DNA from: Galerina marginata
Taxonomy: Eukaryota > Basidiomycota > Agaricomycetes > Agaricales > Galerinaceae
Reading direction: 5' to 3'
NCBI GenBank assembly: GCA_023014335.1
Contig: JAECYW010000014.1
Coordinates: forward strand, 372,001 to 436,000
Length of the DNA: 64,000 nucleotides
The position numbers and the translations under genes were made by a program. The notes beneath the pieces were generated by a model, which was not told the origin of the DNA, did no database searches, and was given only the letters and a program-made list of their open reading frames with translations. This document shows, in pieces, positions 1 to 11,885 of the stretch. The first letter of the stretch is position 1; each line of letters starts with the position of its first letter.

Positions 1-1130
1 CTGTCACCGCCCCGAACAAAAATTACTCGTCGCCGGTGCCGTCACTCACTGCTAGGGCTGCTTCACTATTTGCCTTGGTTGGCACGACTCGCAGTCTAAC
101 TACCTTTACAAAATGCGGTCCTTACAACATAATCGGTGCCAACGCGCGCCATCGCTGCCATTCACGACCGTCAACACGAGTGCCGTGTCCGGTTGACACT
201 TCTCCACCCCTCCTCATCTGTGGCATATGCCGCAGCCCAGCCCATTCTCCACCTCCTCCCGACACGGATCAATCTATGTTGAATTTGGGTTCGAAACATT
301 GTCGAAATATTTTGAACTGGCTGACTTTACGAATGGCAATTCTCGAACACTGAACAAGGCTACAGTAGGACCTCGACTATTCAGTGTTGGTGGTCCGGAT
401 GGGTCAGGACAGGCGGTATGGCATGGTTAGACGTGACAGAACAGTGGCTTCGCCGTTGCTGATACGTCTAGCGCCCGGGATGTGGTTAGAAAAGGAGGAA
501 CCTGAACGTGGTTGGGAGGACTCACGGGCGAAGCGGGAAGGCGGACGGTGGCCGTGACTGCTTCCTCTCGGGGCGGTCTTTTGTTCAGCTTGTGGTGTCG
601 GGACCGTTCTTTTTCGGGGTTGTGGCGGGCTCGCGGGCAGGACAGATCATGTTGGAGGCGGCGGCACAGCGTTACCCTCGGAGGTTGGAGGCAATGTAGC
701 CAGTCGAGGCGCGATGGGTGGAAGCAGAAGTGGTGGAAGGTTGAACGTTGAGTACCAACGACAACAGAAATGGAACGATACCCTCCACACCTGCGCGATA
801 GGTTCCAGCTGCTGTGAGGACGCCTGGCGCAACGGACCTCGCAGATGGTCGGTGTATTTGCCTGTCGTTATTGTGTCGTGGCGGCAAACGCGGGGTTGCA
901 TGGCTTAGCTGCACGGCGGGGGTCGTTTCCGTACATGGTGTATTCCCCCTCACCCTTCCTAGACCTCGAATTTCTGGTTCACATCCCTCAATGGAAGGGA
1001 GGAGCTCTCGGAACGGTGTCGAGTGTTGCTTCGGCCATGTTGGGTGAGGCTGGTGGGAAGACAGACGGAAGGTCGACTTAGCTGGAGGGCAGAAAGGAGC
1101 AGGGGGGTGGTTGAAACGGGCTAACAAAAG
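1..1130. repeat. Downstream flank of the NLR segmental duplication, copy 1
   Basis: This stretch is closely similar, in the same order and orientation, to about 13940-15080. Shared landmarks include the sequence beginning tcactgctagggctgc and the stretch around the tacaaaatg motif. It lies 3' of the minus-strand NLR gene, as its partner lies 3' of the second NLR copy. The frames here are short and interrupted differently in the two copies, so I see no protein gene. Similarity continues through 1130-1480 up to the NLR stop codon. Its left end is cut by the window edge. Confidence 0.8.
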
Positions 1131-1486
1131 AGCGATGACCAGGACCGAAATAAAAGTAACCTAAATTTGTCCAAAATCGACACTTATAGTGCTTCTGTCA
1201 TTCCTATTTCAAAGCGCCAGGTCAGATTTCTGTATAATCTTAATCTGTACAACACGTATGCTAATCGACAAAGATAAGAGACTAGAATGACGGTGAAAAA
1301 GGAGTGCTCAGTGAGTGACAAATTGGCTTGGAAGCTTGGAATTGAATTGAAGCTCAACGACATTCCAGGTCCACCCTAAGTACTACTGGCTGATATAACG
1401 GCAGATGAGGCTTCCTGGGACCTGAGAAAAGGGAATGGGATGAGTATCATGAACCAATAAGTAGTTGCATCTCTATGTAAGTCGAC

Positions 1487-4400
1487 TCACTGTTTTGCCT
1501 CTGTAAGCAGCTTCCGGATAGTAGGATTTTTCGCCCGCGATATTGCCAATTCATTCACCTGTGCCCCCTTCTCAAGCAGTAGAGTCACGACCCCTTTGTG
1601 ACCTCCATACGACGCTGCCTGGAGGGCGTTCCCATAAAATCCTCCTTGTGTGTTCACATTTGCCCCCTTCTCAAGCAACAGATTCATGATTCCTTTGTGT
1701 CCTCTCCACGAAGCCGCCTGGAGGGCGTTTCCAAAAATTCCTCCTTGTGCGTTCACGTTTGCCCCCTTCTCAAGCAGCAAATTCACAGTCTCTTTGTGAC
1801 CTCGAAACAATGCTGCCTGGAGTGCGTTTCCATAAAATCCTCCTTGTGCATTCACATTTGCCCCTTTCTCAAGCAACAGATTCACCATCCCTTTGTGACC
1901 TCCACATGCCGCTGCCTGGAGCCCATTTGCATAATGTCCTCCTTGTCCATTCACATTTGCCCCCTTCTCAAGCAGCAGATTCACGATCCCTTCGTGACCT
2001 TGAGACGACGCCGCCCGGAGCGCGTCCCCATATTCTCCTCCTTGTGCATTCACATTTGCCCCCTTCTCGAGCAGCAAATTTACGATCCCTTCGTGACGTC
2101 GAAATGACGCTGCCTGGAGCGCGTCCCAATAATATCCTCCTTGTGCATTCACATTTGCCCCTTTCTCAAGCAGTAGATTCACAATCTCTTCGTGACGTTC
2201 AAATGATGCTGCCTGGAGTGCATTCCCATAATGCCCTCCTTGTGCGTTCACATTTGCCCCCTTATCAAGTAGCAGATTCACCATCCCTTCGTGACCGCCA
2301 TATGCCGCTGCCTGGAGCGCGTTCCCATATTTTCCTCCTTGTGCATTCACATTGACCCCCTTCTCAAGCAGCAGATTCACGATCCCTTCATCTCCTCTAT
2401 ATGATGCTGCCTGGAGTGCATTCCCATAAAATCCTCCTTGTGCGTTCACGTTTGCCCCCCTCTCAATCAGCAGACTCACGATCCCTTGGTGTCCTCCATA
2501 TGAAGCTGCCTGGAGGACATTCCCATATTGTTGTCCCTTCGCATTTGCATTTTCCCCTCTCTGTAGTAGGACATACGATACTTGTTGCAATCCAGCTAGC
2601 GAGGCATAATAAAGAGGGGAACAAACTTTGTCCCTGTCCATTGAAAGATCCTGACTGTTCCACGGAACGTCTGGTTCTTCTGGTTCGAACCGTTCGATAT
2701 TCCATATCCGGACCCAATTTGTGAGAGGTGCAGTGTCAGATGTGAAAAATCGCAAGATCAACTTTACAAGGTCAGAATCCATCCCCCCGGATTTTGCATG
2801 GTCGATCCAATGCTTAGCTGCATACTCTGCAAGTGGCGAGTTGTCAAGCATATCGTACGTCATGGGCTTAAATGAGTTGAATTGCAGAAGGTAGGCAATC
2901 GAGATTTTTGAGATCCTCGAATGAGCAGGTTTTTCGCTAATTCTGAAAATTTCTTCAACATGTGTAGAAAGGAGAAATTCCTTGACGGAGAAGTGAGAGA
3001 GCCTAACAGTGCCTGTCTTCACTGTCAGCAATGGCTGAAATGCAGGATCAAGCCAAAAGTACTTACCCTCTGATTCGCTCACAAGACCCGAACACCGCGT
3101 CAGGACATCCTTTGGATCGTGATACCTGTTTCCTGAGACAAAAACTGGACCATCCGAGGTGCAGTCCACTGTGATCGTCTCAGCGATTTCGGAAATTGAC
3201 ATCGGACGCTGGGAAAAGGCCAACCACTGCAGGAATATCCTGGTGTGGGCACGGTGGTTCTCGTCAATTGTCCTCAGGATTCGGTTATAGCTTTCGTTCA
3301 GACCCTTCGGCAGTTTTGCGAGTTGACCTGTTATTTCAGTGGTACTTGCACACTTCCCCAACTCAGCAAGCTGCAATGCAACCCAGCGAAACCTTGGAAT
3401 AGTATTAGCCACTTGAATAGATAGTAAGGAAAAACGTACGATCCCTCTGCACGCTCAACCAATGCTGATTCTATTTTTTTTTGAGTATTTTCATCGTACT
3501 TTTTGAATGTAGATTTCGAATTCATTTGAAGCTTCAGATACTCCAAAATGTCCTGGTTTTCAGTCGCCTCACCAACATCAATGGAATGTGGGTCAAGCCC
3601 TTCGAAAACCTCCTCAATGTCTCGCAAGGGACGACTAGTGACCAAGATGTGAAGGTTTTTCACTTTCCAATCTGTATCCACAACAAGTTTATTGACCCAT
3701 TTCAACATCTCCTCGCGGTCAGTGCACTCATCGAGGGCATCAATGACGATATATGCATTTGAGAATCCATTGAGAATATCTCGCAGAGTGCCCTGAAGCT
3801 GGTCCTCCAATGGCTGGTGAGCTCCACAGTTTCTGTATAGTTCCGCCAATTCCATGGGTATACCGCCGTGGCGCGTGTCAGAGAACTGTGAAATAAGTGA
3901 TCGGATGAGTTTGTTGTGAAGCTGTTGATCTGTCTGGCCGTCCCTCCCATCAAAGAAGAAATATGCAATTCCAAGTGATGAATCCGGCTTGGGCAGTTCA
4001 TCAATAATCGAGGAACTGAAAAGACAGGTCTTCATTCATACTATTGCACCGCTCATAAAGAGGGGGCTCACCATAGAATGCTTTTACCACATCCCGCTAT
4101 AGAACTGTTGAGCATGTGAATTCAAATGAATGAGCGAGAGACTTACGTTTTCCCTTAACCCACAGAAACCCAGGCTTTCCTCGCCACCTAATGAATCGCT
4201 CGCCGTTGAGGAACCAAGAGCAGGTGTTGACCTCGCGTTTTTTGTGTGCTTCATTGTGAAACCTGGAGCTGTCAGGTGGGGACAGCCACTTGTCAATCTT
4301 GTCCGCTAGGTAAATTGAACAAATCATTATCAATTATCAAAGAGAACAGGAAGTCGCATGTACCCAGCTGATGATCCTCGATCTTCTTTACTCGAGTGTT

Positions 4401-5658
4401 CGTGTCGACATTGATTCTATCAGAGAGCTTGACCTTCAGAGCGGCGCAGCTCTTTTGGCAGTTCTCAATACGTGATTTTAGACCCGATATTTGGATTTCT
4501 CCAGTGCGCCCTACGAGTAAATGGTCATTGGTTTTGACACGGCTAAGAAAGAGGGCAATTTAATTACTTGCGAAAGACAATTTCGCGTATTCGTGAATGA
4601 GTGACGCAACCTGTATCGATTGATGGCCGATCTCTTCGATGACATTGGGCAAGTCCGCGATTTCTTCCAGATTACGAAATTTATTTGCAGTTGCCAGGAT
4701 TTCGCGCAGGGTAACAGCTAGTTCTCGTATGGATGCATCCTGGAGATCCGTCTCCTGTACAGCCTGCCCAAGAAATATGTGATATTCATATCAGTTTGTT
4801 TGGAAATTCGTAGGACAAATCACCTGGTAAAGACTGGACACGATGGTCCACGATGCGTTGAGTATCGGGTGTACCTGTTCATGGTGATCACCGATTTGTA
4901 TGGGGCGAATCAGACAGAGACAATGATGGGGTACCTTGGAGAGGTTATCCATAATATTCTTGGTCAATTGCAACGTTTTTCCGACCGTCGAAACAGTGCT
5001 CCATATGGTATCATTGCTTGGGAGGCGAGAAACATCAGCGTCAACCTTTTCCATGAGTTTTTTGATATTGTCATCAGATGCGGAAGTGGGAAACAGGGCT
5101 ATCTTCATCATAGCATGAACGGGGTTGCCTTTCTTATCCTTCAGATCAAAACTGGCCTCTAGTTAAACTGTCTTCAACATGAATGCACGCATATAGCGAA
5201 TATTGTACTCACTGTGGTCGAGTAATTCTATGACTTTCCCTTCGTGCTGTCCTACAAGATGGTTCGACCAATTCATGCGGATGCGAGATACACGGTAAAG
5301 CTCAGCCTTCAGTTTTGACGACGGCTCAAACCAGCTGGTTCCGAGAGGTGAACATGACTGTCGACCGAGAGGTCAATCACAAGACCGAGACCTACATTTG
5401 TTTGTTTGCATTCCATTCCCATTTGAGCACTGACGAACGAGGTTCAAGTTTGGATTTTGTCGATTTCGCAACCTCCTCGTCCGAGCCAGCCCTAGAAATC
5501 CGTACAAAGTACTGTGATCCTGCCGTCCATTTCCCATTTTCAACGTCGCATTCAACCTCGATACCTAGATAACGATCAGTGGAAAACAGAGTTGGTATCA
5601 CTGTCATATTCTTACCTTCTAGGATCGCGCTAAGTAGCAATGCTTTATCGGCCAACAT
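1487..5658 (-). CDS. Fungal NLR: C2-like N-terminus, NACHT ATPase, ankyrin repeats
   Basis: Spliced model of 11 exons, 3,618 nt, 1,205 residues. Exons in coding order: 5658-5616, 5564-5396, 5334-5213, 5158-4935, 4874-4824, 4763-4568, 4510-4364, 4305-4147, 4096-4072, 4015-3440, 3392-1487; introns are 47-61 nt and all phases agree. Residues 1-115 resemble a C2-type beta region, and 115-350 form a helical linker. The NACHT begins with Walker A GKPGCGKSIL near 370-380, split by two introns, followed by Walker B IVIDALDEC and the sensor LVTSRP. A winged-helix-like stretch (RWVALQLAEL, then FLQWLAFS) follows near 572-640. From about 830 there is one degenerate and ten near-identical 33-residue ankyrin units. 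Family knowledge: such STAND proteins are candidate self/non-self or pathogen sensors; the trigger here is unknown. The start was chosen because the second copy has its only matching ATG there; an upstream in-frame ATG lies at 5766. Confidence 0.9.
1545..2530 (-). repeat. Ten-unit 99-bp ankyrin-coding tandem array
   Basis: Within the last NLR exon, ten consecutive 99-bp units each encode a 33-residue ankyrin of the pattern YGNALQAAS, then HxGIVNLLLEKGANVNAQGG. Units differ mainly at a few positions just after LQAAS and around HxG, which are the exposed, ligand-facing positions in ankyrins. Such high internal identity is typical of fungal NLR repeat domains, where units are thought to be exchanged by recombination. 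Confidence 0.92.
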
Positions 5659-5880
5659 ATAGAGGAGGAAGAGGCCCGGACTCTGACCATAAAGGAAGAG
5701 GATGGGAACGGTGAACTCGAATCCGGCATGCAGTACCACTGCATGCACTGTCAGGTACAGCCGCATGTCAAAGAGGACAACGTGTTAAGTGCGTTATAAT
5801 TATCGATCCATGTGAGGGTTAGGATACTCAGAGTGATGGCTACAGGAGCAAATTTAAAGAGGTCCATGTCGTTCTTTTAC
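5659..5880. other. Upstream region of NLR copy 1, shared with copy 2
   Basis: The block around 5785-5830 (ataattatcgat, then gggttaggata) recurs at about 20735-20780 upstream of the second NLR copy, with some substitutions. The duplication therefore carried the 5' flank and probably core promoter elements. I cannot define a transcription start. Confidence 0.6.
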
Positions 5881-8319
5881 TGTAGGTGTTCATCGTAGAA
5901 CAGTCAAAGTGTCATGTCCAAATTTCGCTTTGCGGGGATTGAGGTTTGTGTTCGTGCATATTTATCGCGGGCCTTGGTCACAGATAACGCGCTCAGAATC
6001 TCTGAAGTGGGCTGCGTTTGGTCTCCTGTATCATCCATCTAAGTGTCGTCGTTCGCCACAGTAGCAAACTCGGACGTTGACATTGTCGTTCAAAAGCTAG
6101 CTGCGTGGGAAGAACAGTTGTTCAATCTTTCAACTAAACTGGACCATCATTGAATGCGCCTACAACCATTGAATCAACGACAGACACCGTATACGTAGTG
6201 CTCCTACACCGAGACGATCCTTGCATCTCACCGTTGATTAATCTAAGTTTCAACTCGTCTCCTTCCGTTGCTCCTCCGATTTCCGCTCCAATCGGACACC
6301 AATTTCCGTCTACGGTTCGACGAACAAGGTCGATCTAATGCTCGAACAACGGTCCGCCGTCGTCTTTCAGCACCAACACCTGCCATCCTTGGAATGAAAT
6401 AGCAGGGAAAACCCAAGAAAGCCTAGCCCATGACCCAGTCATTGCCTACCCCTCCATCCTTTTCGCAACTTTTTGCCTTCATTTCGTCGACCGCTGCTTG
6501 CAAGGACAGTGGTATCGGCTATTTTCAGTCGCTATATACCCCTCTCCTTCCTCGCTCAATAAAAACACCTGCGTCAAGACTTCGTTAGAGACCCTTGGAA
6601 CGAAATAACGGGGAAAAACTCACCAAAGGCTGGAGTACAATTCCAGCAATCGCCTCCCGCCCTCCCGCGACGTTTCCGCCGCCATTTCGACGACAAGACC
6701 TGGCTGTCCCTAGATGGACGGCAATCTCGACTAAATCGTCATCCGCCCTCTCTATGAACGAGGATGCCCAAGGGCCGCGTCGTGAACCTGAACGAATCTG
6801 CAAGAGGAGAAGTTAAAAATTAGGACGTCATTGGGAAGGGTTCCAGGCGATGAACATACCATAAGCCTGTCTCCACTATCGTAGCGGCTGCCTGTGTCGC
6901 TCCAATTCCCCTCTGAGGCCGTCGTCGACACCAAACGCCTCCTTCGTCGTACGGAAACCTACAGACCTGGTCAGAAATCCACACGAAATCACCGAAACCA
7001 GATGGCGTACCCATGGAAGGACAGCGGAGCAGCCTCCATTGTTTCCCATCGTGATCGTCTTCACCAGAACGGCTTGACGTATTAGGAACGGTTGATTGTG
7101 GTTGGGCGGACTCGCGGACAATGCGTGGAGACGGCTGCTTCGTGTTAGACACCTCGGTGGGACCTGTATGCGCGGGATAGGTGGTTAGGAAGGAAAGCGA
7201 GATTGTAATTGAGGCCGACTGACATGAACAGCGATTTCGACTACTTCGAGTCGAGCTGCTCGTCGTCGCCGTCGGCAGAACGTCTGGAGGCTCGGGTTAG
7301 GAAATATAGGAAACAAGGGAGGGTGGTTGGGCTTCCATGGGCAACAGCTTCAGGTCGGCGCGATTATTCCGTCGGCACCGTTGCGTGCTGCGTGTGTTAT
7401 GAGCAAAGGCGGCATGGTGTGGTTGGACGTGGGTGGGCTCTCGGGCAGGTCGACAGCCTCGGCTATTTCCTGTTGACCTCGTCCTCGACGTTACGTCTAG
7501 AGGTGTGGGATATGATCAGAAAACAACCAGAACTCTGTCCTCTCCATTCCTGCCCCTATCGCCAGCGTCACTTTAGTTCTGGCCCGCGAAGAAAAGGACG
7601 GTCGCTACCCAGTGCGGATGACTGGACGAACGGCTGAGCATTGTGCTTGGCTGATGGAGGAGGGGCCGCCAGCACAGCAGCGTCATCATCGAAGGGGGTC
7701 AAAGTGGTCGGATTCGGCTGGGCAGTTGTTTGGGCAGCAAGGCAGTGGGGACGACAGAAACAGCGGCAGACAGTGCAGCATTCACTTTGACTCCATTCTG
7801 GGCGGACTCCACTGTGTGGGTTTGTGGTTTGGGTAGTGGAAATAGAGAGGGTGGCCGATGTGGTAGTAGCTACACCTGTAACACGGATGTAAAATGTTCA
7901 ATCTTGGAAAGCTGTCGGTAAATAAGCAGATGAGCAAGGGACGAATAAAAGGAATGAGTAAGAGATGATCTTACTGAATCGACGAGAGTAAGTCTGCCTC
8001 TCATTCCGGTCAACTTGAGGAATGCTAGCGGGCGTCGTGGGCGGATAATGTTCATTGCTTGGTCCTGGTTTCTGATCTATATAACGTCAGCATATCCCTA
8101 TAATAGTGAGAGAATGGGCATACAGGGGTTACACGTCAAAACGCCTCCAGCTGCATACTCTAGATTCATCAGGCCTCGACGGTCGTAAGCTCCAAGTCGA
8201 CGCGAACAGCTTGGGATGCAGTTCGGCTCGTCAATTCGTCGAACTCCAAATTTAAACGGGGCAATCGTCCTACAGGCATGCTCTGACTTTCCCGTATTTA
8301 TGACACCCCCGCCTGGCAG
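5881..8319. other. No supported gene; diverged repeats
   Basis: About 2.4 kb with only short overlapping frames on both strands and no recognisable domain. It holds a short local repeat (a ccttggaa-gaaata-gggaaaa block near 6390 and again near 6595). It also holds one copy (about 6830-7205) of a dispersed repeat whose other copy lies near 11505-11885. I see nothing else. Confidence 0.6.
6830..7205 (+). repeat. Dispersed repeat, copy 1
   Basis: This resembles 11505-11885 on the same strand. It starts near the ccaggcgatgaacatacca block and ends near the cctgtatgcgcgggat and aggaaggaaagc blocks, with many substitutions and small indels between. The two copies flank the decayed YTA7-type pseudogene A on opposite sides. 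Origin unknown; I see no transposase or terminal repeats. Confidence 0.55.
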
Positions 8320-11315
8320 TCCTGAATGCTGACTTGAGCAGCTGAAAACAGAGCTTGGGCTTTACGCAGCCTGTCGAGATCTTCTTGGGGCCTTTACACC
8401 TGCATTATGTAGCATCTTGCCAACGTCATCAAGGAAATCTTGCGGGGTAAAATAACCACCCCTGAATAGGTCCACTTGTATCCTTTCTAGGTCCATGTCG
8501 TGCAAAGGCGGAGCTTGCTGCATGATCTGCTGTTGTTGCATGACCACGCCATTCATCGGCCCACCTCGATCACCAACCATTGGTTGTGTAGGCTCTTCGC
8601 AGGTGATATCTTCATGCCCTGGTGAACTTCGATCACGGTAGTGGTCACAGTAGCCAACCAGTTTACACCATGCTCCGTTGGATCGAAGTTGTACTCTTCC
8701 TATCAGCAGACATTTTGGTCAGTGAGCCGGTTACATAGAACATTAAAATCAACATGCCGTAGTCCTCTTAGTAAACCTCTTAAACTTCCGCTTCAGCTCC
8801 TGCAAAATCCGGCCAAGGCGAGTATTTCAAGAGAATAAGAACTCATTGATCGTTCTCTTCCTGAAGAGCCAGCTCAGCAGGAGTAGGCTTCCTCGGCTCC
8901 AAAGGAGGTGCGATAGGTAACACCTCCAGCACCCCCTTCCTTCGCGCCATTCCATCAGCAGACTGGTTTAGAGGCTTCTGGGTATCTTTCATCAACCCCT
9001 CGAAGAACGTCTCGCGCGGAGAGTCACTTGGAGTCATAACTTCGACGTGGTTCTCTTCATGGGACCGAACAAAGGTTTAACGTCCCAAAGAAGGTCCGCA
9101 ATACGGCCATCAACAACGGCGAGCAGAAGGATGGGGTCTGTCGGGGTAAGAGGATCGAGCATTGTCCGTACTGTCGACAGCGGCGCACCAGCCTACCAGA
9201 GAGGATACAGATCACGGAAGGTAGATTACGTTTCGCCTCAACGAACAGTTGGATGACAGGAGCTTCCACGGTCTAATGAAAGAATACATCAGAAGCAATT
9301 TGACGGATAATATCATATAGCTCACTTCAGTGAAGTCACACATTAACGTTCCGAGTTCGAGACTCTGGACATGATAACCCCCCAGATGATGCAGAGCAGC
9401 AACGCCACTACATCCTTGGCCCATACCGATAGGTCCATGAATGATGGCTCGTGGGCGTACACGCGGTGAGTTTGCACAGCTAGCAAAAAAAATGAGCGAT
9501 CAGGGGATAGTTAAAAGAAAGAAGTGGGAATACATACCTTTCTCCTGCCCACCCTCCTCCACCCTCACCCTCACCCTCATCCTCAGCCTCAAGCGCACTA
9601 AGCTTCTTCGCAACATTCACAACACACCATATAACTTCCTTGACCTTCTCCAGCGCACTTTCCAACAGACAGTGGCACAAACTGCACCGGAAGCGGAAGT
9701 AGTGGAGCCACTGAAGGATCATGATGTCGATCGAGCAGAGGAAGAGAACAGTTCTGTTGTAAACTGCTTGTAGATACGACGTGTCAGCATGCTGAGAATC
9801 GATCGATGCTAGGAATGGAAATACATACTCTTAGTGGAAATCATGAAATCACGCAGACTAACTCCAGTCGTTTCGGGCTTCAAGAGCAACCGGTCGTTGC
9901 TGTTGTATACTTGGGGGTGTCGCCTCTGAATCGCGTTGAGAGCCACCTCTGTACAAAGAGCCTTGAAAGAAAGCATATAGCTTAGTTTTAGCTTCAAAGA
10001 ACAACTTGAAATCGTACCCTGGAATCAGCACCTCCATACCCTTTCGTCAACCTCGCCGACTCGATAATCCTCTCCTTGACCTTACATCCTTCGTCGTTCT
10101 TATCATTGCCTTCATCTCCGCCCAAACGTTCCCATTTCTTCGTCGTGATGCTCAAAACCTTCTCCCTAGCTTCCAGCCCAGGTAGGCCAAAGTAAAATTC
10201 CCAGTCGAACCTTCCGGTCTTCTGAGCGCTGGATCCACGGCATCGGGTCGATTAGAGTAGTAGCGCTGATGACAACAACCTGTCCTCGCCCACCCATGCC
10301 GTCCATGAGAGCTAGAAGAGTGTTGACAATCTAAGCGTGGATTTGCTCTTGTTTCGACGATCGCACTGGCGCTGTACCGCTAAACCATCGATCTCATCAA
10401 AAAAGATGACAGAAGGCTGGGAGTTCTCGTGCCTCCTCGAAGAGAAGTCGTAGCTGACACTAGGCTTCTTTGACCCATTTCGAGAGACAGTTGGCACCGT
10501 TATGCATGGAGAAGGCTGGATGAAGAAGATGGTCAATTCGTCGAGTCGGTATAGAGGGAAAATATATTGCACAGATTTGTTTGCTTCCAGCCCTGCAACT
10601 TGCACCTAGAGCTCGAGCAAGATGTCTTTCCGGTTCCTGGGGTTTCATGGAACAAAACTACACATGGAGGGGTAACGTTGAACCTCTAGAAGACCTTCGG
10701 GTACAATAAACGGAGAAGTGTCATCTCCTTCAATGCACGATGTCTAGGAATGAAAAAGGATATTACAATGATGATCGAAGGTAACGGGGAAATATCAACT
10801 CACGATCATCCAAGCCTCCAACTTCGTCAAAGGTAACATTTAGGTTGACGCCAAGAGGATCAGCATCAGCTAGAGCTGTTTTGAAGACGTCGAGTCAATT
10901 TCGAGATACCAAGCAATTGGGAGAAACAAGTCTTACCAGCATCGCAAATTTTACCAACATTCTATGCGGTGCCACCGGCAGCAAGTGCCCCGCTTGATGT
11001 GCGACGAGAAGAGTGGCGAAGGTGCATGCGACATGAGCGGGCGGGGGGCGGTATGGCTTGAGCGGCATAAGGTGGCCCACGCTCTGGAAAAGAATTTGGG
11101 TCGGCCAAATTTGCAGCGCCGGGTTCGTCGAGCATGAAAGGGTGGTCGTCACCGCCTCTAGAGCGATTCCTGTAGTTTAAACTGGAGTTTGGTCGTCGTC
11201 GGGTTCGTCGTCGTCGGCGTGGCTGCCGTTCTTGAGAATTTATCATTCGTTGATGAGTACCACTAACAAAAGCTTCAGCCCGAAGAGGCGCAATCCCGCC
11301 AAACGTTTGCATGGT
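8320..11315 (-). pseudogene. YTA7: Decayed YTA7/ATAD2-type AAA ATPase-bromodomain gene, copy A
   Basis: Read right to left, this follows the YTA7/ATAD2/Abo1 order and parallels 30570-33340: a Gly-rich segment before the first AAA domain, a damaged Walker A (PGTGKT still visible near 10650), a Walker B-like block ([10 protein letters not shown]), the linker, and part of a bromodomain (DMDLERIQVDLF, TPQDFLDDVG). Frameshifts and stops are frequent: a frame break just after GTGKT, SKWVKEA followed by TAG, and an extra C after HNAGVKA near 8390. Similarity ends near 8320, so the C-terminal part is missing; the acidic N-terminus is also absent. About 220 bp near 11000-11230 have no match in copy B. 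Intact homologues are histone-binding nuclear ATPases; this copy cannot encode one. Confidence 0.85.
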
Positions 11316-11504
11316 GTTCTCGTTGGATAGTCAGATTCCTAAGAATTAAAACAAAACATAAGGGAGAAAATACAGCGATTAAACATAAGGCACATACAGA
11401 GTCGTTTCCGTCGCATAATCACTGCCAGCCTGGGATGACCTGGAGCAGGGAGGGTTGTCGACGAAGCAAGACAACCTGGAAAAGTTCTTACTTTCGTTGG
11501 GACG

Positions 11505-11885
11505 GACTCCAGGCGACGAACATACTTACCATAGACGCCGTCGTGACAGGTGCCCATGTCGACCAATCTCAATCTCGCTCCAAGGTTGCCACCTACGCCG
11601 AACACTTCTTTCCTCGCCCTCTTCTTCGTACGAGAGCCTACACACCGGGTCAGCAATCCATACGACAAACTGCGAAATTATAGGGCATACCCCTTGATGG
11701 ACAACGTCCTCAACTATATCCTGTCGAAGATGTCTTCAAAAGAACGGCTAACCGTACAGAGTGGGATTGGGAGCAGGCGATCGTGGTCCGGCGGATTCAC
11801 AAGCAACGCGAGGAGCTGCTGCTTCATGTTAGCCGTGGTGGGTCCTGTATGTGCGGGATGAATGGGCTAGGAAGGAAAGCAAGAC
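11505..11885 (+). repeat. Dispersed repeat, copy 2
   Basis: Diverged partner of 6830-7205 on the same strand. Best-conserved blocks are ccaggcgacgaacata near 11510, the gggtcagcaatcca region near 11650, and cctgtatgtgcgggatga followed by aggaaggaaagc near 11845-11880. No coding frame is conserved between the two. Confidence 0.55.

Noticed and set aside
3331..4035. Starting an NLR protein at the internal ATG near 4035 (MKTCLFSSS)
   Set aside because: That ATG lies in an intron that separates the two halves of the Walker A region; splicing 4071/4016 restores GKSILCSSIID.
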